From assembly GCF_007993065.1 (NCBI RefSeq), contig NZ_VOPL01000001.1, positions 248,001 to 312,000 on the forward strand: a stretch of DNA of 64,000 nucleotides. The letters run 5' to 3'. Made by a program: the position numbers and the translations under genes. Below are positions 55,374 through 64,000 of the stretch, piece after piece. Position 1 is the first letter of the stretch; every line of letters starts with the position of its first letter. The notes beneath the pieces are model-generated. The model saw nothing but the letters and a program-made list of their open reading frames with translations, did no database searches and had not been told where the DNA came from. This DNA comes from Paracoccus aurantiacus. Its GTDB lineage: Bacteria; Pseudomonadota; Alphaproteobacteria; Rhodobacterales; Rhodobacteraceae.

Positions 55374-55454
55374 ACAGCTGACGCCGAATCTGCAGCGTCA
55401 GGCGCGCGCCTTTTGCGGTGACGCGCCTGCATAAGGTCAGTCAAGCGTCGCAGG

Positions 55455-56384
55455 CTAGTGCCGGGTCAGTTCCACAAAGACGTCTTCCAGCCGCGGCTGT
55501 TCGATCGCGATATCGCGGATTGGCACGCCGCCGCCACGCAGCGCGTCGATGATCGCATCGGGCTGAATGCGCGAGGGTTGATAGCTGAGCGCAAGCCGCC
55601 CGTCGTTGCGCCGTTCCGGCGTCACGCCGTCAGGCAGGGCGGGGAGCGTGGTGTCATCTGTCTCGATCACCAGCGTCTTGCCATCCGCACGAGAGACGAG
55701 CGCGGCGGTCGTGTCCTCGACCAGAACCTCACCCCGGTCGATGATGGCGATGCGGTCGCACATCTGCTCGGCCTCCTCAAGGTAATGGGTTGTCAGAATG
55801 ATCGTCATGCCCTGTTCGTTCAGGCGGCGGACATTCTGCCAAAGCATCTCTCGCAGCCCGATATCGACACCTGCTGTTGGTTCATCCAGCACCAGCACCT
55901 GCGGGCGATGGACAAGCGCCTTGGCCAGAAGAAGCCGCCGCTTCATCCCGCCCGAAAGATTGCGCGAATAGCTTTCGGCCTGATCGGACAGCCCGACAAG
56001 CGCCAGCAGATCATCCGTCCAGCGTTCGGATTTCGGCACCCCGTAAAGCCCTGCCTGCACCTCCAGACTGGCGCGGGGCGACAGGAACGGGTCGATATTC
56101 AGCTCTTGCGGCATGACGCCGATTGCGGCGCGAGAGTTGCGCGGGTTCACGTCCTGATCGAAACCCCAGATCACGACATTGCCCGCCGTTTTGTTCACCA
56201 ACCCGGCAAGAATATTGATTGTGGTCGATTTTCCTGCGCCATTCGGCCCCAGCAAACCGAAGATCGACCCGGCCGGTATGGTCAGGTCAATGCCCTTCAA
56301 TGCCTCTTTCGGCGGTGCATTGCCTGCCGCGCGGTAGGTCTTGCGCAGACCTGTGATCTCGATTGCATTCGGTGTCTTGGTCAT
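55455..56384 (-). CDS. ABC transporter ATP-binding protein
   Basis: This 309-residue ATPase has Walker [13 protein letters not shown], the signature LSGGMKRRL and Walker [13 protein letters not shown], then a C-terminal extension (about 230-309). It is a YadG/CcmA-type ABC-2 exporter subunit. No matching permease is in the window; it may be just beyond a different locus or encoded elsewhere. Its promoter lies toward the zinc-finger gene, which is divergent. Confidence 0.93.
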   Translation of the reverse strand: MTKTPNAIEITGLRKTYRAAGNAPPKEALKGIDLTIPAGSIFGLLGPNGAGKSTTINILAGLVNKTAGNVVIWGFDQDVNPRNSRAAIGVMPQELNIDPFLSPRASLEVQAGLYGVPKSERWTDDLLALVGLSDQAESYSRNLSGGMKRRLLLAKALVHRPQVLVLDEPTAGVDIGLREMLWQNVRRLNEQGMTIILTTHYLEEAEQMCDRIAIIDRGEVLVEDTTAALVSRADGKTLVIETDDTTLPALPDGVTPERRNDGRLALSYQPSRIQPDAIIDALRGGGVPIRDIAIEQPRLEDVFVELTRH

Positions 56385-56487
56385 TGTCGTCCCTGGCAGT
56401 CTGGCGGCTGGCGTTCTTGCGAGCGCGCGCGCGGTCGGCTATGTGGGGTTAGACCCTATCCTGCCTTTGCCGACAAGAAGGCCCTCC

Positions 56488-56736
56488 ATGACCGAGAACG
56501 AATTCGTCCTTCCAGAATCGCCGCTGTCCACCGGACAGGACGCGCCCGACGCATTTCCGCCGCTAGAAACCGAAACCGTCACAAGCTGGAAAGTGGCCTG
56601 TCAGGGCGACGAATCGCGGGGGCTTGGTCATCCGCGTGTCTGGATGCAGATCTCGCCCTTCACCGGCTATGTCGATTGCGCCTATTGCGACAAGCGTTTC
56701 GTGGTTGATCGCGAGCACGTTCACGACGATCACTGA
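56488..56736 (+). CDS. zf-CHCC zinc-finger domain protein (NDUFS6-like)
   Basis: This 82-residue protein has the CHCC zinc-finger pattern: [20 protein letters not shown] with Cys and His, then DCAYCDKRF with two Cys. This is the domain shared with the NADH dehydrogenase NDUFS6 subunit and other small alphaproteobacterial proteins. I placed the start at 56488 (MTENEFVL); the upstream extension is antisense to the ABC gene. Confidence 0.85.
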   Translation: MTENEFVLPESPLSTGQDAPDAFPPLETETVTSWKVACQGDESRGLGHPRVWMQISPFTGYVDCAYCDKRFVVDREHVHDDH

Positions 56737-56805
56737 CCACGGCACGGCCGGGCTTTGCCCCGCGCGCCGGCTGTGGCAGAACATGCGGGACGAAAGGAGC
56801 CTCGC

Positions 56806-59613
56806 ATGTCCAACGCATTCGGCAAGGGCCATCACCTTCACCTGATTGACGGCTCTGCCTTCATCTTCCGTGCATTCCACGCGCTGCCGCCACTGACACG
56901 CAAATCCGATGGTCTGCCCATCGGCGCCGTGGCCGGGTTCAGCAATATGCTGTGGAAATATGTTCAGGATGCGAAGGGTGCGGATGCGCCGACACATGTT
57001 GCGGTGATCTTCGACCACAGCGCCAAGACGTTCCGCAACGACATTTTCGCCGATTACAAGGCCAACCGTCCGCCCCTGCCGGAAGAGCTGAAGCCGCAAT
57101 TCCCGCTGACCCGCGACGCGACGCGCGCCTTCAATATCGCCTGTATCGAGATCGAAAGTTACGAGGCCGATGACATCATCGCCACGCTTGCCTGTCAGGC
57201 GCGCGAGGCCGGGGGACGGGCAACGATCATCAGTTCGGACAAGGATCTGATGCAGCTTGTCGGCGACGGTGTCACAATGCTCGACCCGATCAAGAACAAG
57301 GAAATCGGCCCCGAGGAGGTCGAGGAGAAGTTCGGCGTCGGACCCGACCGGGTCGTCGACATTCAGGCGCTGGCAGGCGACAGCGTTGACAACGTGCCGG
57401 GCGCGCCGGGCATCGGCATCAAGACTGCGGCCCTGCTTATTAACGAATATGGCGATCTTGAAAACCTTCTGGCCAATGCGGATCAGATCAAGCAGCCCAA
57501 GCGCCGCCAGACACTGATCGACTTCGCTGATCAGATCCGCGTCTCGAAGCGGCTCGTGCAGCTTGATTGCGACACGCCGCTTGATTTCAGCTTGGACAGT
57601 CTGGAAATCGCCGACCCCGACCCGGAAGCCCTGCTGGGTTTTCTGACAGAGATGGAGTTTCGGACCCTCAGCAACCGCGTGGCCGAGAAATTCGGTGCCG
57701 AAGCGCCGGCTATCCCCGACAAGCCCGCTGCGTCATCTACCGACATCGCAGCAGGGCCGGACTGGCCGCCAGTCGATACGGCGAATTATCAGACCGTCAC
57801 GACCGAGGCAGAGCTTGACACATGGATCGCATCCATCGCCGGGTTTGGCGCGGTCGCCATCGACACCGAAACGACCGGGCTGAACGAAATGACCGCCGAT
57901 CTGGTCGGCATTTCGTTGTGCACCGGCGCGGGCATGGCCTGCTACATCCCGCTTGCCCATGTTTCGGGTGGCGGCGATCTGTTCGATTCAGGCGCGCGGC
58001 TGGATGGTCAACTGGCGCTTGATCTAGTGCTCGCGAAGCTGAAACCGATCCTGGAAGACACCGCGATCCTGAAGGTCGGCCACAATATCAAATATGACTG
58101 GAAGATGCTGGCCCGCCACGGCATCCGAATGGCCCCCATCGAGGATACGATGCTGATGTCCTATGCGATGGGCAGCGATCTGTTCAGCCACGGCATGGAC
58201 GGGCTGTCAGAACGTGTGCTGGGCCACAAGCCGATGCCGATCAAGGACCTGATCGGGTCGGGCAGGTCGCAGATCACCTTCGATCAGGTGCCGCTCGACA
58301 AGGCGACGCCCTATGCCGGCGAGGATGCCGAAGTCACGTGGCGGTTGTGGCAGACGCTGCGTCCGCAGCTTTCGCCGACGGCCGTGACGACCGCCTATGA
58401 GACGCTTGAACGACCGATGGTGCCTGTGCTGGCCGATATGGAAATGGCTGGCATCAAGGTTGATCAGGAACATCTTTCGCGCATGTCCAATGTATTTGCG
58501 CAACGCATGGCCGCGCTGGAGGACGAGATTCACGGGCTTGCGGGCGCGAAATTCAACGTCGGCAGCCCCAAGCAGTTGGGCGAAATCCTGTTCGATCAGA
58601 TGGGGCTTCAGGGCGGCAAGCAGGGCAAGACAGGCGCTTATTCGACAAGCGCAGACGTGCTGGAGGATCTGGCGGCGGAAGGTCACGACCTGCCCGCGCG
58701 GGTGCTGGACTGGCGCCAGATCTCGAAGCTGAAATCGACTTACACGGATGCCCTTCAGACGCATGTGAATGCCGATTCCGGCCGTGTTCATACCAGCTAC
58801 GCGATCGCGGGGGCGCAGACCGGGCGTCTCGCCTCGACCGAACCGAACCTGCAGAATATCCCGATCCGAACCGAGGAAGGCCGCCGCATCCGCGAGGCGT
58901 TTATTGCCACGCCGGGCCACAAGCTCGTCAGCCTCGATTACAGCCAGATCGAGCTGCGTGTTCTCGCCCATGTCGCCGATATTCCGGCGCTGAAAGAGGC
59001 ATTCCGCGAAGGCATCGACATTCACGCCATGACTGCCAGCCAGATGTTCGGCGTGCCCGTGGAAGGGATGGACCCGATGATCCGCCGGCAGGCGAAGGCG
59101 ATCAATTTCGGCGTTATATACGGAATTTCGGGCTTCGGTCTGTCGCGCAATCTGCGCATCCCGCGCGCCGAAGCGCAGGCCTTCATCGACACCTATTTCG
59201 AACGATTCCCTGAAATACGCGCCTATATGGACCAGACCATCGCCAACGCGAAACGCGACGGCTTCGTGCGTACAATCTTCGGCCGGCGCATCCCGACGCC
59301 CGGTATCAATTCCAGCGGACCGCAGGCGGGCGGTGCGCGGCGTGCGGCGATCAACGCGCCCATTCAGGGAGCGGCTGCCGATATCATCCGTCGCGCCATG
59401 ATCCGCATGCCCGATGCAATCGCGGGGCTGCCGGCGAAGATGTTGTTGCAGGTTCACGACGAGCTGGTCTTTGAAGTTGAGGACGGCGCGACTGACCGCC
59501 TTATCGACAAGGCGCGCACGGTCATGGAATCGGCGGCTGAACCGGCGGTGCAGCTTTCTGTGCCGCTTGTGGTCGATGCGGGGATCGGCAACAGCTGGGC
59601 CGAGGCGCACTGA
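56806..59613 (+). CDS. polA: DNA polymerase I
   Basis: This 935-residue polymerase has the 5'-nuclease domain (about 10-290: LIDGSAFIFRAFHALPPL and SYEADDIIATLA), a complete 3'-5' exonuclease domain (DTETTGL near residue 352, later YAGEDAEVTW), and the polymerase domain with motif A SLDYSQIELRVLAHV (~709), motif B RRQAKAINFGVIYG (~760) and motif C LLQVHDELVFEV (~882). All catalytic residues are in place. It fills gaps in repair and Okazaki processing. AGGAG lies 7 bp before the ATG at 56806. Confidence 0.97.
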   Translation: MSNAFGKGHHLHLIDGSAFIFRAFHALPPLTRKSDGLPIGAVAGFSNMLWKYVQDAKGADAPTHVAVIFDHSAKTFRNDIFADYKANRPPLPEELKPQFPLTRDATRAFNIACIEIESYEADDIIATLACQAREAGGRATIISSDKDLMQLVGDGVTMLDPIKNKEIGPEEVEEKFGVGPDRVVDIQALAGDSVDNVPGAPGIGIKTAALLINEYGDLENLLANADQIKQPKRRQTLIDFADQIRVSKRLVQLDCDTPLDFSLDSLEIADPDPEALLGFLTEMEFRTLSNRVAEKFGAEAPAIPDKPAASSTDIAAGPDWPPVDTANYQTVTTEAELDTWIASIAGFGAVAIDTETTGLNEMTADLVGISLCTGAGMACYIPLAHVSGGGDLFDSGARLDGQLALDLVLAKLKPILEDTAILKVGHNIKYDWKMLARHGIRMAPIEDTMLMSYAMGSDLFSHGMDGLSERVLGHKPMPIKDLIGSGRSQITFDQVPLDKATPYAGEDAEVTWRLWQTLRPQLSPTAVTTAYETLERPMVPVLADMEMAGIKVDQEHLSRMSNVFAQRMAALEDEIHGLAGAKFNVGSPKQLGEILFDQMGLQGGKQGKTGAYSTSADVLEDLAAEGHDLPARVLDWRQISKLKSTYTDALQTHVNADSGRVHTSYAIAGAQTGRLASTEPNLQNIPIRTEEGRRIREAFIATPGHKLVSLDYSQIELRVLAHVADIPALKEAFREGIDIHAMTASQMFGVPVEGMDPMIRRQAKAINFGVIYGISGFGLSRNLRIPRAEAQAFIDTYFERFPEIRAYMDQTIANAKRDGFVRTIFGRRIPTPGINSSGPQAGGARRAAINAPIQGAAADIIRRAMIRMPDAIAGLPAKMLLQVHDELVFEVEDGATDRLIDKARTVMESAAEPAVQLSVPLVVDAGIGNSWAEAH

Positions 59614-59624
59614 CCGGCGAAGCG

Positions 59625-60734
59625 CTACATGGACCCGGACCGGGTGCGGGTTGTGGCCGGGTCAAGCGATAGCCGCGGGGCAGGGCCGATGGGAATGTTT
59701 CCCAGCCGCGCCTGACCGTCGCGCAGGATAAGCGGCAGGCGAATTTCGCCGTCTGCGGCAGGCGGAAGCGATACGACAAGATCGGCATCCGGCGCTGCTG
59801 TCGCGGTATCGAGCGCCTGTTCCTCGGCGTTCATTGGGGTGACAGGTGCCGCGCTGTCATCCGCGCCGACAGGGGTTTCCGACAGATTGTTCAGAAGCGT
59901 GCCTGCCATCATCGCGGCATCTTGTGGAAGAAGGCCGGCCTGCACAGCAGCCTGAATGAACGCATCTGCGTCTGTGGTATAAAGCGCCATCTCTCCGGCG
60001 GCGAAACCAGCCTGATCGGCCTCGATGCGTCCGATCAGGCGCGCCTCGATCTCCGGGCCAAGCGACAGGCGCAATCCGGTTGTCTGTATGCCTGTCAATG
60101 CAGGGGGCGGCACGCGGCCTTCCAGCATGGCCTGACCCGGCACCTCGCTCAGCCAAAGCTGAACCGGGCCGCCAAGCGTCGCCTTTTGGGTCAGACCGGC
60201 CAGCGAAAGCCCGTCAACCGCAAGCATCAGCGCATAAGCCGCGCGAGACAGCCGAGGCGCCGCCGTCCCCATATGCGCCAGTTTCGCCTGAACCGACAGA
60301 TCGTCCAGCAAGGGCGAACCGTCCAGCGTCACGCCCCGCGCCTCGACCCCGGCGCGGCGCACCGCCATTTCATGCGTCGGCGCGACCGAGGCCCGCGCCT
60401 CTGCCGCGTCAAGACCAAGCTGGACGGGAACCGAGCCGATGCGCAGGCCAAGCGTCTGCGGCAGCGAAAGCACCATCGTGTTCGGCGCGCTGATCGGGGC
60501 ATAGACGTCAAGATCGGGCGCAGACAGGCCGGTGACGGAATCGCCGATCTCAACCCCGTCGAGCCGCAGCCCGATCCGTGTCGGGTTGCGCAGCGGTGCA
60601 ACCTCTGCCGCCGTAAAACCAGACCCTGACGCGGCCATGTCGCGCGCCACCCGGCTTAGCCAGGTTTCGCCGCCATACCATGCCGCGCCCAGAAAAAGCG
60701 CAAGCAATGCCAGACAGATAAGCAGAATTCGCAC
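59625..60734 (-). CDS. DUF2125 domain protein
   Basis: This 369-residue protein has a membrane helix at about residues 3-20 (ILLICLALLALFLGAAWYGG) and a periplasmic DUF2125 region, with a C-terminal RLPLILRDGQARLGNIPIGPAPR that is typical of the family in Rhodobacteraceae. Function is unknown. The gene is convergent with polA, 11 bp apart, and divergent from the ChaC-like gene. Confidence 0.88.
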   Translation of the reverse strand: MRILLICLALLALFLGAAWYGGETWLSRVARDMAASGSGFTAAEVAPLRNPTRIGLRLDGVEIGDSVTGLSAPDLDVYAPISAPNTMVLSLPQTLGLRIGSVPVQLGLDAAEARASVAPTHEMAVRRAGVEARGVTLDGSPLLDDLSVQAKLAHMGTAAPRLSRAAYALMLAVDGLSLAGLTQKATLGGPVQLWLSEVPGQAMLEGRVPPPALTGIQTTGLRLSLGPEIEARLIGRIEADQAGFAAGEMALYTTDADAFIQAAVQAGLLPQDAAMMAGTLLNNLSETPVGADDSAAPVTPMNAEEQALDTATAAPDADLVVSLPPAADGEIRLPLILRDGQARLGNIPIGPAPRLSLDPATTRTRSGSM

Positions 60735-60812
60735 GCAAAGGCCTCTTGTGATTGCCGATCTTGGAACCGGGCGAATGTAAGCCTAGAATGGGCGTGGACG
60801 AAAGAGGCTGTG

Positions 60813-61349
60813 ATGAAGGTTGATTACTGGCTGTTCGCCTATGGCTCGCTGATGTGGGACCCCGGCTTCGCGGTGGCAGAGCGCGTCGTCGGCACGCTGG
60901 AAGGGTTTCACCGCAGCTTCTGCCTGCGCTCGATCCGCTATCGCGGGACGCCTGAAAACCCCGGCCTTGTGCTCGGGCTGGACGAGGCAGAAGGCGCAAG
61001 CTGCCGGGGCGTGGCGCTGCGCGTCGCCGAACAGGACTGGCCCGAGGTCATCGCGGCGGTGCGCGAACGCGAATTGACGACCTACGCCTATCGCGAGGCG
61101 CTGCTGCCGGTCCAGCTTGCCGATGGCCGGCGCGTTGACGCAATTACCTATGTGATGCAGCCCGGGCATGAACAATATGCCGGGGGGCTTTGTTCCGGCG
61201 AACAGGCGAGGATCATCGCGACAGCCAGCGGCGGGCGAGGCCCGAACCGGGATTATTTGTATAATACGGCAGCACATCTTGCGGAACTCGGTCTGTCGGA
61301 CCCGGAACTTGATGCGCTTGCCGACGAAGTTCGCAAACTGTGCGGATAA
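60813..61349 (+). CDS. ChaC-like gamma-glutamylcyclotransferase
   Basis: This 178-residue protein has the ChaC motif WLFAYGSLMWDPGF and YRGTPENPGLVLGLD, which binds the gamma-glutamyl group. It would cleave glutathione to 5-oxoproline and Cys-Gly in the cytoplasm. The expected catalytic Glu lies in the AYREALLP region. The ATG at 60813 follows AAAGAGG by 5 bp, preferred over the GTG three bases earlier. Confidence 0.93.
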   Translation: MKVDYWLFAYGSLMWDPGFAVAERVVGTLEGFHRSFCLRSIRYRGTPENPGLVLGLDEAEGASCRGVALRVAEQDWPEVIAAVRERELTTYAYREALLPVQLADGRRVDAITYVMQPGHEQYAGGLCSGEQARIIATASGGRGPNRDYLYNTAAHLAELGLSDPELDALADEVRKLCG

Positions 61350-61424
61350 AAGAAGAATTCCGCGGTTGGCAGATGCGAAGGGGCTGATAAACTCTCTGTT
61401 CAGAAGCCCGACCGGAGACCTGTG

Positions 61425-62885
61425 ATGAGTGATGAGACGCCGCCCGGTTCAGACCCCGCCGCCCATGCGAAGGATCAGACGGGGTCGGCCATGCCAGACA
61501 GCGGCAAGGGCACCGCAGCCGGGACGCGCAGGGTCGGCGGCGACGAACCTGTGCGCCCGACGCGTCGCCTGACGGCGCGACGCGCGCAGGAACGCAAGGT
61601 CATTCAGCCGCATTTCAGCCAGCCGGTGCGCCAGATCGTGCTGATGCTTTTCGTTTCTGTGCTGGTCGGCGCAGGGGGCTGGTTCGCCTATAGCCGCATC
61701 CTGCCGATCTTTGCTGCAAATCCATGGCTTAACGGTCTGATTTTATGCGTTTTTGTGATTGGTGTGCTGGCCTGTTTCTGGCAAGTCGCACAACTGATCC
61801 AGTCGGTCAGCTGGATCGAACGTTTTGCCGAACGCCGCCGAAATGCCGCCGAACGGGGCGTCGCCACCGTCGGCGAGGGCGAGGATCGCGCGCCGCGGCT
61901 GCTGGCGCCTTTGGCGGCACTTCTTGGTGCGCGCGGACCGGTCGGCGGGGTCATCTCGACCGGGTCGGCACGCTCCATCCTCGAATCTGTCGCGACCCGC
62001 ATCGACGAGGCGCGCGACATCACACGTTATCTGTCCAACCTTCTGATATTTCTTGGACTTCTCGGCACATTCTACGGGCTTGCCACCACCGTGCCCGCGG
62101 TTGTCGACACGATCCGCGCCCTTGCCCCGCAAGAGGGAGAGACGGGGATGCAGGTCTTCGACAAGCTGATGACGGGGCTCGAGGCGCAGCTTGGCGGCAT
62201 GGCCGTTGCCTTTTCCTCATCCCTGCTTGGTCTGGCAGGGTCGCTGGTTGTCGGTCTGCTGGAACTGTTCGCGACCCACGGCCAGAACCGGTTCTACCGA
62301 GAGCTTGAGGAATGGCTGTCGGGCTTCACCCGACTTGGGATCGCGGGGGACGACAGCGACAAGCTGGATCAGGCGAGCATTCTGGGCTTTCTCGATCAGA
62401 TCGCAGGGCAGATGGGAGAGCTGCAGTCGTTTTATGCCGAACGCGACGAAATCCGCGAGCAGGAAGCGATCGAGGCGGATGAGCGGGTGCTTCTGATGGC
62501 GCGCAACGTCGAACGCCTTGGCCAGTTCATGCTTGACGATTCCGAAGCGAATGTCAGCCGTCTCGGCGAAATGTCGAGCGCGATGAGCCGGCTTGCCGAC
62601 GGTCAGGACCGTCTTGTCCGCGCCACGGAATCGCGCCCCGACAGCATGATCGAGATCGGGCGCGCCCTTAGCCGCATGGCCGAAGGGCAGGAACGTCTGG
62701 CGGGGCCTGGCGGCGAAAATCAGCGCGGGATCAGCGATGAAATGGGAACACATCTGCGGTCCATCGACGAATCGCTGGGGCGGCTGGTGCAGGAAACCGC
62801 CGCAGCGCGACAGCTTTCGACGGCGGATCTGAAGCGAGAGATTGTTGAGCTGACCGAGGCGCTGCGCGCGCTCGGGCGGTCCTGA
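61425..62885 (+). CDS. MotA/ExbB-like channel protein with a coiled-coil tail
   Basis: This 486-residue protein has a cytoplasmic Pro-rich N-terminus (about 1-65), membrane helices near 65-85, 95-125, 203-225 and 260-285 with the MotA/ExbB pattern LIFLGLLGTFYGLATTVPAVV and LGGMAVAFSSSLLGLAGSLV, and a C-terminal cytoplasmic helical tail (about 320-486). It pairs with the next gene, whose start shares one base with its stop. Proton-driven force transmission across the envelope is the likely role. GGAG lies 7 bp before the ATG at 61425. Confidence 0.85.
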   Translation: MSDETPPGSDPAAHAKDQTGSAMPDSGKGTAAGTRRVGGDEPVRPTRRLTARRAQERKVIQPHFSQPVRQIVLMLFVSVLVGAGGWFAYSRILPIFAANPWLNGLILCVFVIGVLACFWQVAQLIQSVSWIERFAERRRNAAERGVATVGEGEDRAPRLLAPLAALLGARGPVGGVISTGSARSILESVATRIDEARDITRYLSNLLIFLGLLGTFYGLATTVPAVVDTIRALAPQEGETGMQVFDKLMTGLEAQLGGMAVAFSSSLLGLAGSLVVGLLELFATHGQNRFYRELEEWLSGFTRLGIAGDDSDKLDQASILGFLDQIAGQMGELQSFYAERDEIREQEAIEADERVLLMARNVERLGQFMLDDSEANVSRLGEMSSAMSRLADGQDRLVRATESRPDSMIEIGRALSRMAEGQERLAGPGGENQRGISDEMGTHLRSIDESLGRLVQETAAARQLSTADLKREIVELTEALRALGRS

Positions 62886-64000
62886 TGGCGCTGTCGCGCG
62901 GCAGGGGCGGCAACCGCTTCTCGGCCACGATCTGGCCGGGATTTGTCGATGCGATGACGGCCCTGCTGATGGTGCTGATGTTCGTCATCACCATCTTCAT
63001 GGTGGTGCAATCTGCCTTGCGCGATACGGTCGATCGTCAGGAAAGCCAGCTCGGGCAGTTGAGCGATCAGGTTGCGGGGCTGTCCAGCACGCTGTCGGTC
63101 ACGCAGGACGAACGCGCCCGCGCCCAGGCCGGGCTGACCGAGGCGCAACAGCAGCTTCTGGACTTCGAGGCACAGGTCGCGCGGCTGGCAGCGGCGCGTG
63201 ATACACAAGATCAGCGCGCCAGCACCGCAGAGGCCGCACTTGCCTCGGCCCGTGACGAAATCGACGCGCAGACGGAACAGGCCCGCCTTGCCGCCGCGCG
63301 TCGCGAGGCGCTTCAGGCGCTGGTGGCTGATCTGGAGGCGAAAAACAGCGCGACCGGCGCGCAATTGAGCGAGGCAGAGCAGGGACGCCTTGCCGAAGCC
63401 GCCGCCGCAGAGGCGCTGCGCGAGAAGCTGAAGGCATCCGAAGCGGAACTGACCGCGATGACCCTCTCGCTGGAGGAAAGCCGCAAGAAGGCCGAGGAAA
63501 CGCTGACCCTGCTTGCCGCGGCAGAGGCCGCAAAGCGCGACCTGACCGCCGAAGCGGGCCAGTCCGCAACAGAGGCCGAGCGGCAGGCAGCATTGCTGGC
63601 GCTGGCGCAGGACAAGCTTGCCGGTCAGGAGCAGGCCTCGACCGAGGCGCAGCGCCGCGTCGCGCTGCTGAACCAGCAGGTTTCCACGCTGAACCAGCAG
63701 CTTGCCTCGATTCAGCAGGCCCTGAACCTGAGCGAAAGCGACAATCAGGCCGCCGAGGTGAAGCTGGAAGATCTGGGCCAGCAACTGAACGCAGCGCTTT
63801 TACAGGCGTCGCAGGAACAGCAGCGCCGCCTGACGCTTGAGGAAGCAGAGCGCAAGCGGCTGGAGGAAGAGGCTGCCGATCTGGCGCGCTATCGTTCGGA
63901 ATTCTTCGGTCGGCTGAGCGAGATCTTGCAGGGCCGCGCCGGCGTGGAGGTGGTGGGCGACCGCTTCGTGTTCCAGTCCGAGGTTTTGTTCGGCACTGGC
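62885..64000 (+). CDS. MotB-like peptidoglycan-binding protein with a long coiled coil (3' end missing)
   Basis: This frame is open from 62885 to the window end (at least 372 codons) and is not a shadow. It opens with a MotB-type segment PGFVDAMTALLMVLMFVIT (about 19-40), where the Asp is the proton-carrying position of MotB/ExbD. A coiled coil of about 270 residues follows, rich in Ala, Glu, Gln and Arg. The end (RSEFFGRLSEILQGRAGVEVVGDRF) looks like the start of an OmpA-like peptidoglycan-binding domain, which lies outside the window. It is coupled to the MotA/ExbB-like gene (TGATG). Confidence 0.88.
   Translation, partial: MALSRGRGGNRFSATIWPGFVDAMTALLMVLMFVITIFMVVQSALRDTVDRQESQLGQLSDQVAGLSSTLSVTQDERARAQAGLTEAQQQLLDFEAQVARLAAARDTQDQRASTAEAALASARDEIDAQTEQARLAAARREALQALVADLEAKNSATGAQLSEAEQGRLAEAAAAEALREKLKASEAELTAMTLSLEESRKKAEETLTLLAAAEAAKRDLTAEAGQSATEAERQAALLALAQDKLAGQEQASTEAQRRVALLNQQVSTLNQQLASIQQALNLSESDNQAAEVKLEDLGQQLNAALLQASQEQQRRLTLEEAERKRLEEEAADLARYRSEFFGRLSEILQGRAGVEVVGDRFVFQSEVLFGTG

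Noticed and set aside
55399..55429. Terminator after the HIT gene
   Set aside because: The inverted repeat CAGGCGCG / CGCGCCTG has a 15-nt loop and no T tract, so it is too weak to call.
61425..64000. Zorya defence system (ZorA/ZorB)
   Set aside because: The MotA/MotB-like folds fit, but no ZorC, ZorD or ZorE gene is in the window and neighbours are housekeeping. The similarity is noted in the findings without a defence call.

Overview
The window is a GC-rich, gene-dense chromosomal segment from an alphaproteobacterium, most likely a member of the Rhodobacteraceae (Paracoccus/Rhodobacter-like). This is inferred from gene content and style: a class I lysyl-tRNA synthetase, DUF1127 and DUF2125 proteins, a sulfotransferase next to a core-2-type glycosyltransferase, a DUF4212/acetate-type symporter locus, many 4-base ATGA overlaps, and Tat-exported TRAP binding proteins. 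No insertion sequence, integrase, phage late-gene block, CRISPR array or rRNA operon was seen.

Layout. 1-4.7 kb: 3' end of an aromatic aminotransferase; a coiled-coil membrane protein with an OmpA-domain envelope protein (minus); ubiA and rsmE, divergent with start codons 11 bp apart. 4.9-9.4 kb: a DUF1127 small protein, msrA-prmA (coupled), and a lemA-DUF2207 pair (minus). 9.4-22.9 kb: a catabolic region. On the minus strand are an FGGY (glycerol-kinase-like) kinase and two FAD oxidoreductases, one GlpA-like with a BFD-type Fe-S domain. Divergent from them are a DeoR/GlpR regulator, a TRAP transporter (dctQMP), a glutamine-synthetase-like ligase, an aldehyde dehydrogenase and an Fe-type alcohol dehydrogenase; an APC permease lies convergent. 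The ligase/ALDH/ADH set fits gamma-glutamylated amino-alcohol catabolism, although no gamma-glutamyl hydrolase is visible. 23.1-29.2 kb: tctABC (tripartite tricarboxylate transporter) divergent from tctDE and an embedded periplasmic binding protein. 29.4 kb: a selenocysteine tRNA gene (selC).

29.6-40.1 kb: a cupin, an alanine/glutamate-rich OmpA protein, a SleB-like wall hydrolase lipoprotein, an MBL-fold (persulfide-dioxygenase-like) enzyme with a SulP transporter, a DUF983-Nudix-DacB run, a TerB-like protein and lysK. 40.3-43.1 kb: a 764-residue beta-helix protein without a signal peptide, possibly a phage or gene-transfer-agent spike, and a HugZ-like protein. 43.3-52.4 kb: an acetate module of acs, DUF4212 subunit plus symporter, a cNMP/CBS/DUF294 regulator, an unknown membrane protein, a lone receiver protein, and a membrane sensor fused to a DEDDh exonuclease. 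52.4-64 kb: sulfotransferase and glycosyltransferase, HIT protein, ABC ATPase, zinc-finger protein, polA, DUF2125 protein, ChaC-like cyclotransferase, and a MotA/ExbB-like plus MotB-like pair, the latter running off the end of the window.

The items I judge most worth follow-up are the sensor-exonuclease fusion in the acetate locus, the amino-alcohol cluster with its glycerol-like kinase arm, the candidate capsid-spike gene, the MotAB-like pair with long coiled coils, selC, and the repeated TGATTTAC-type boxes upstream of acs.
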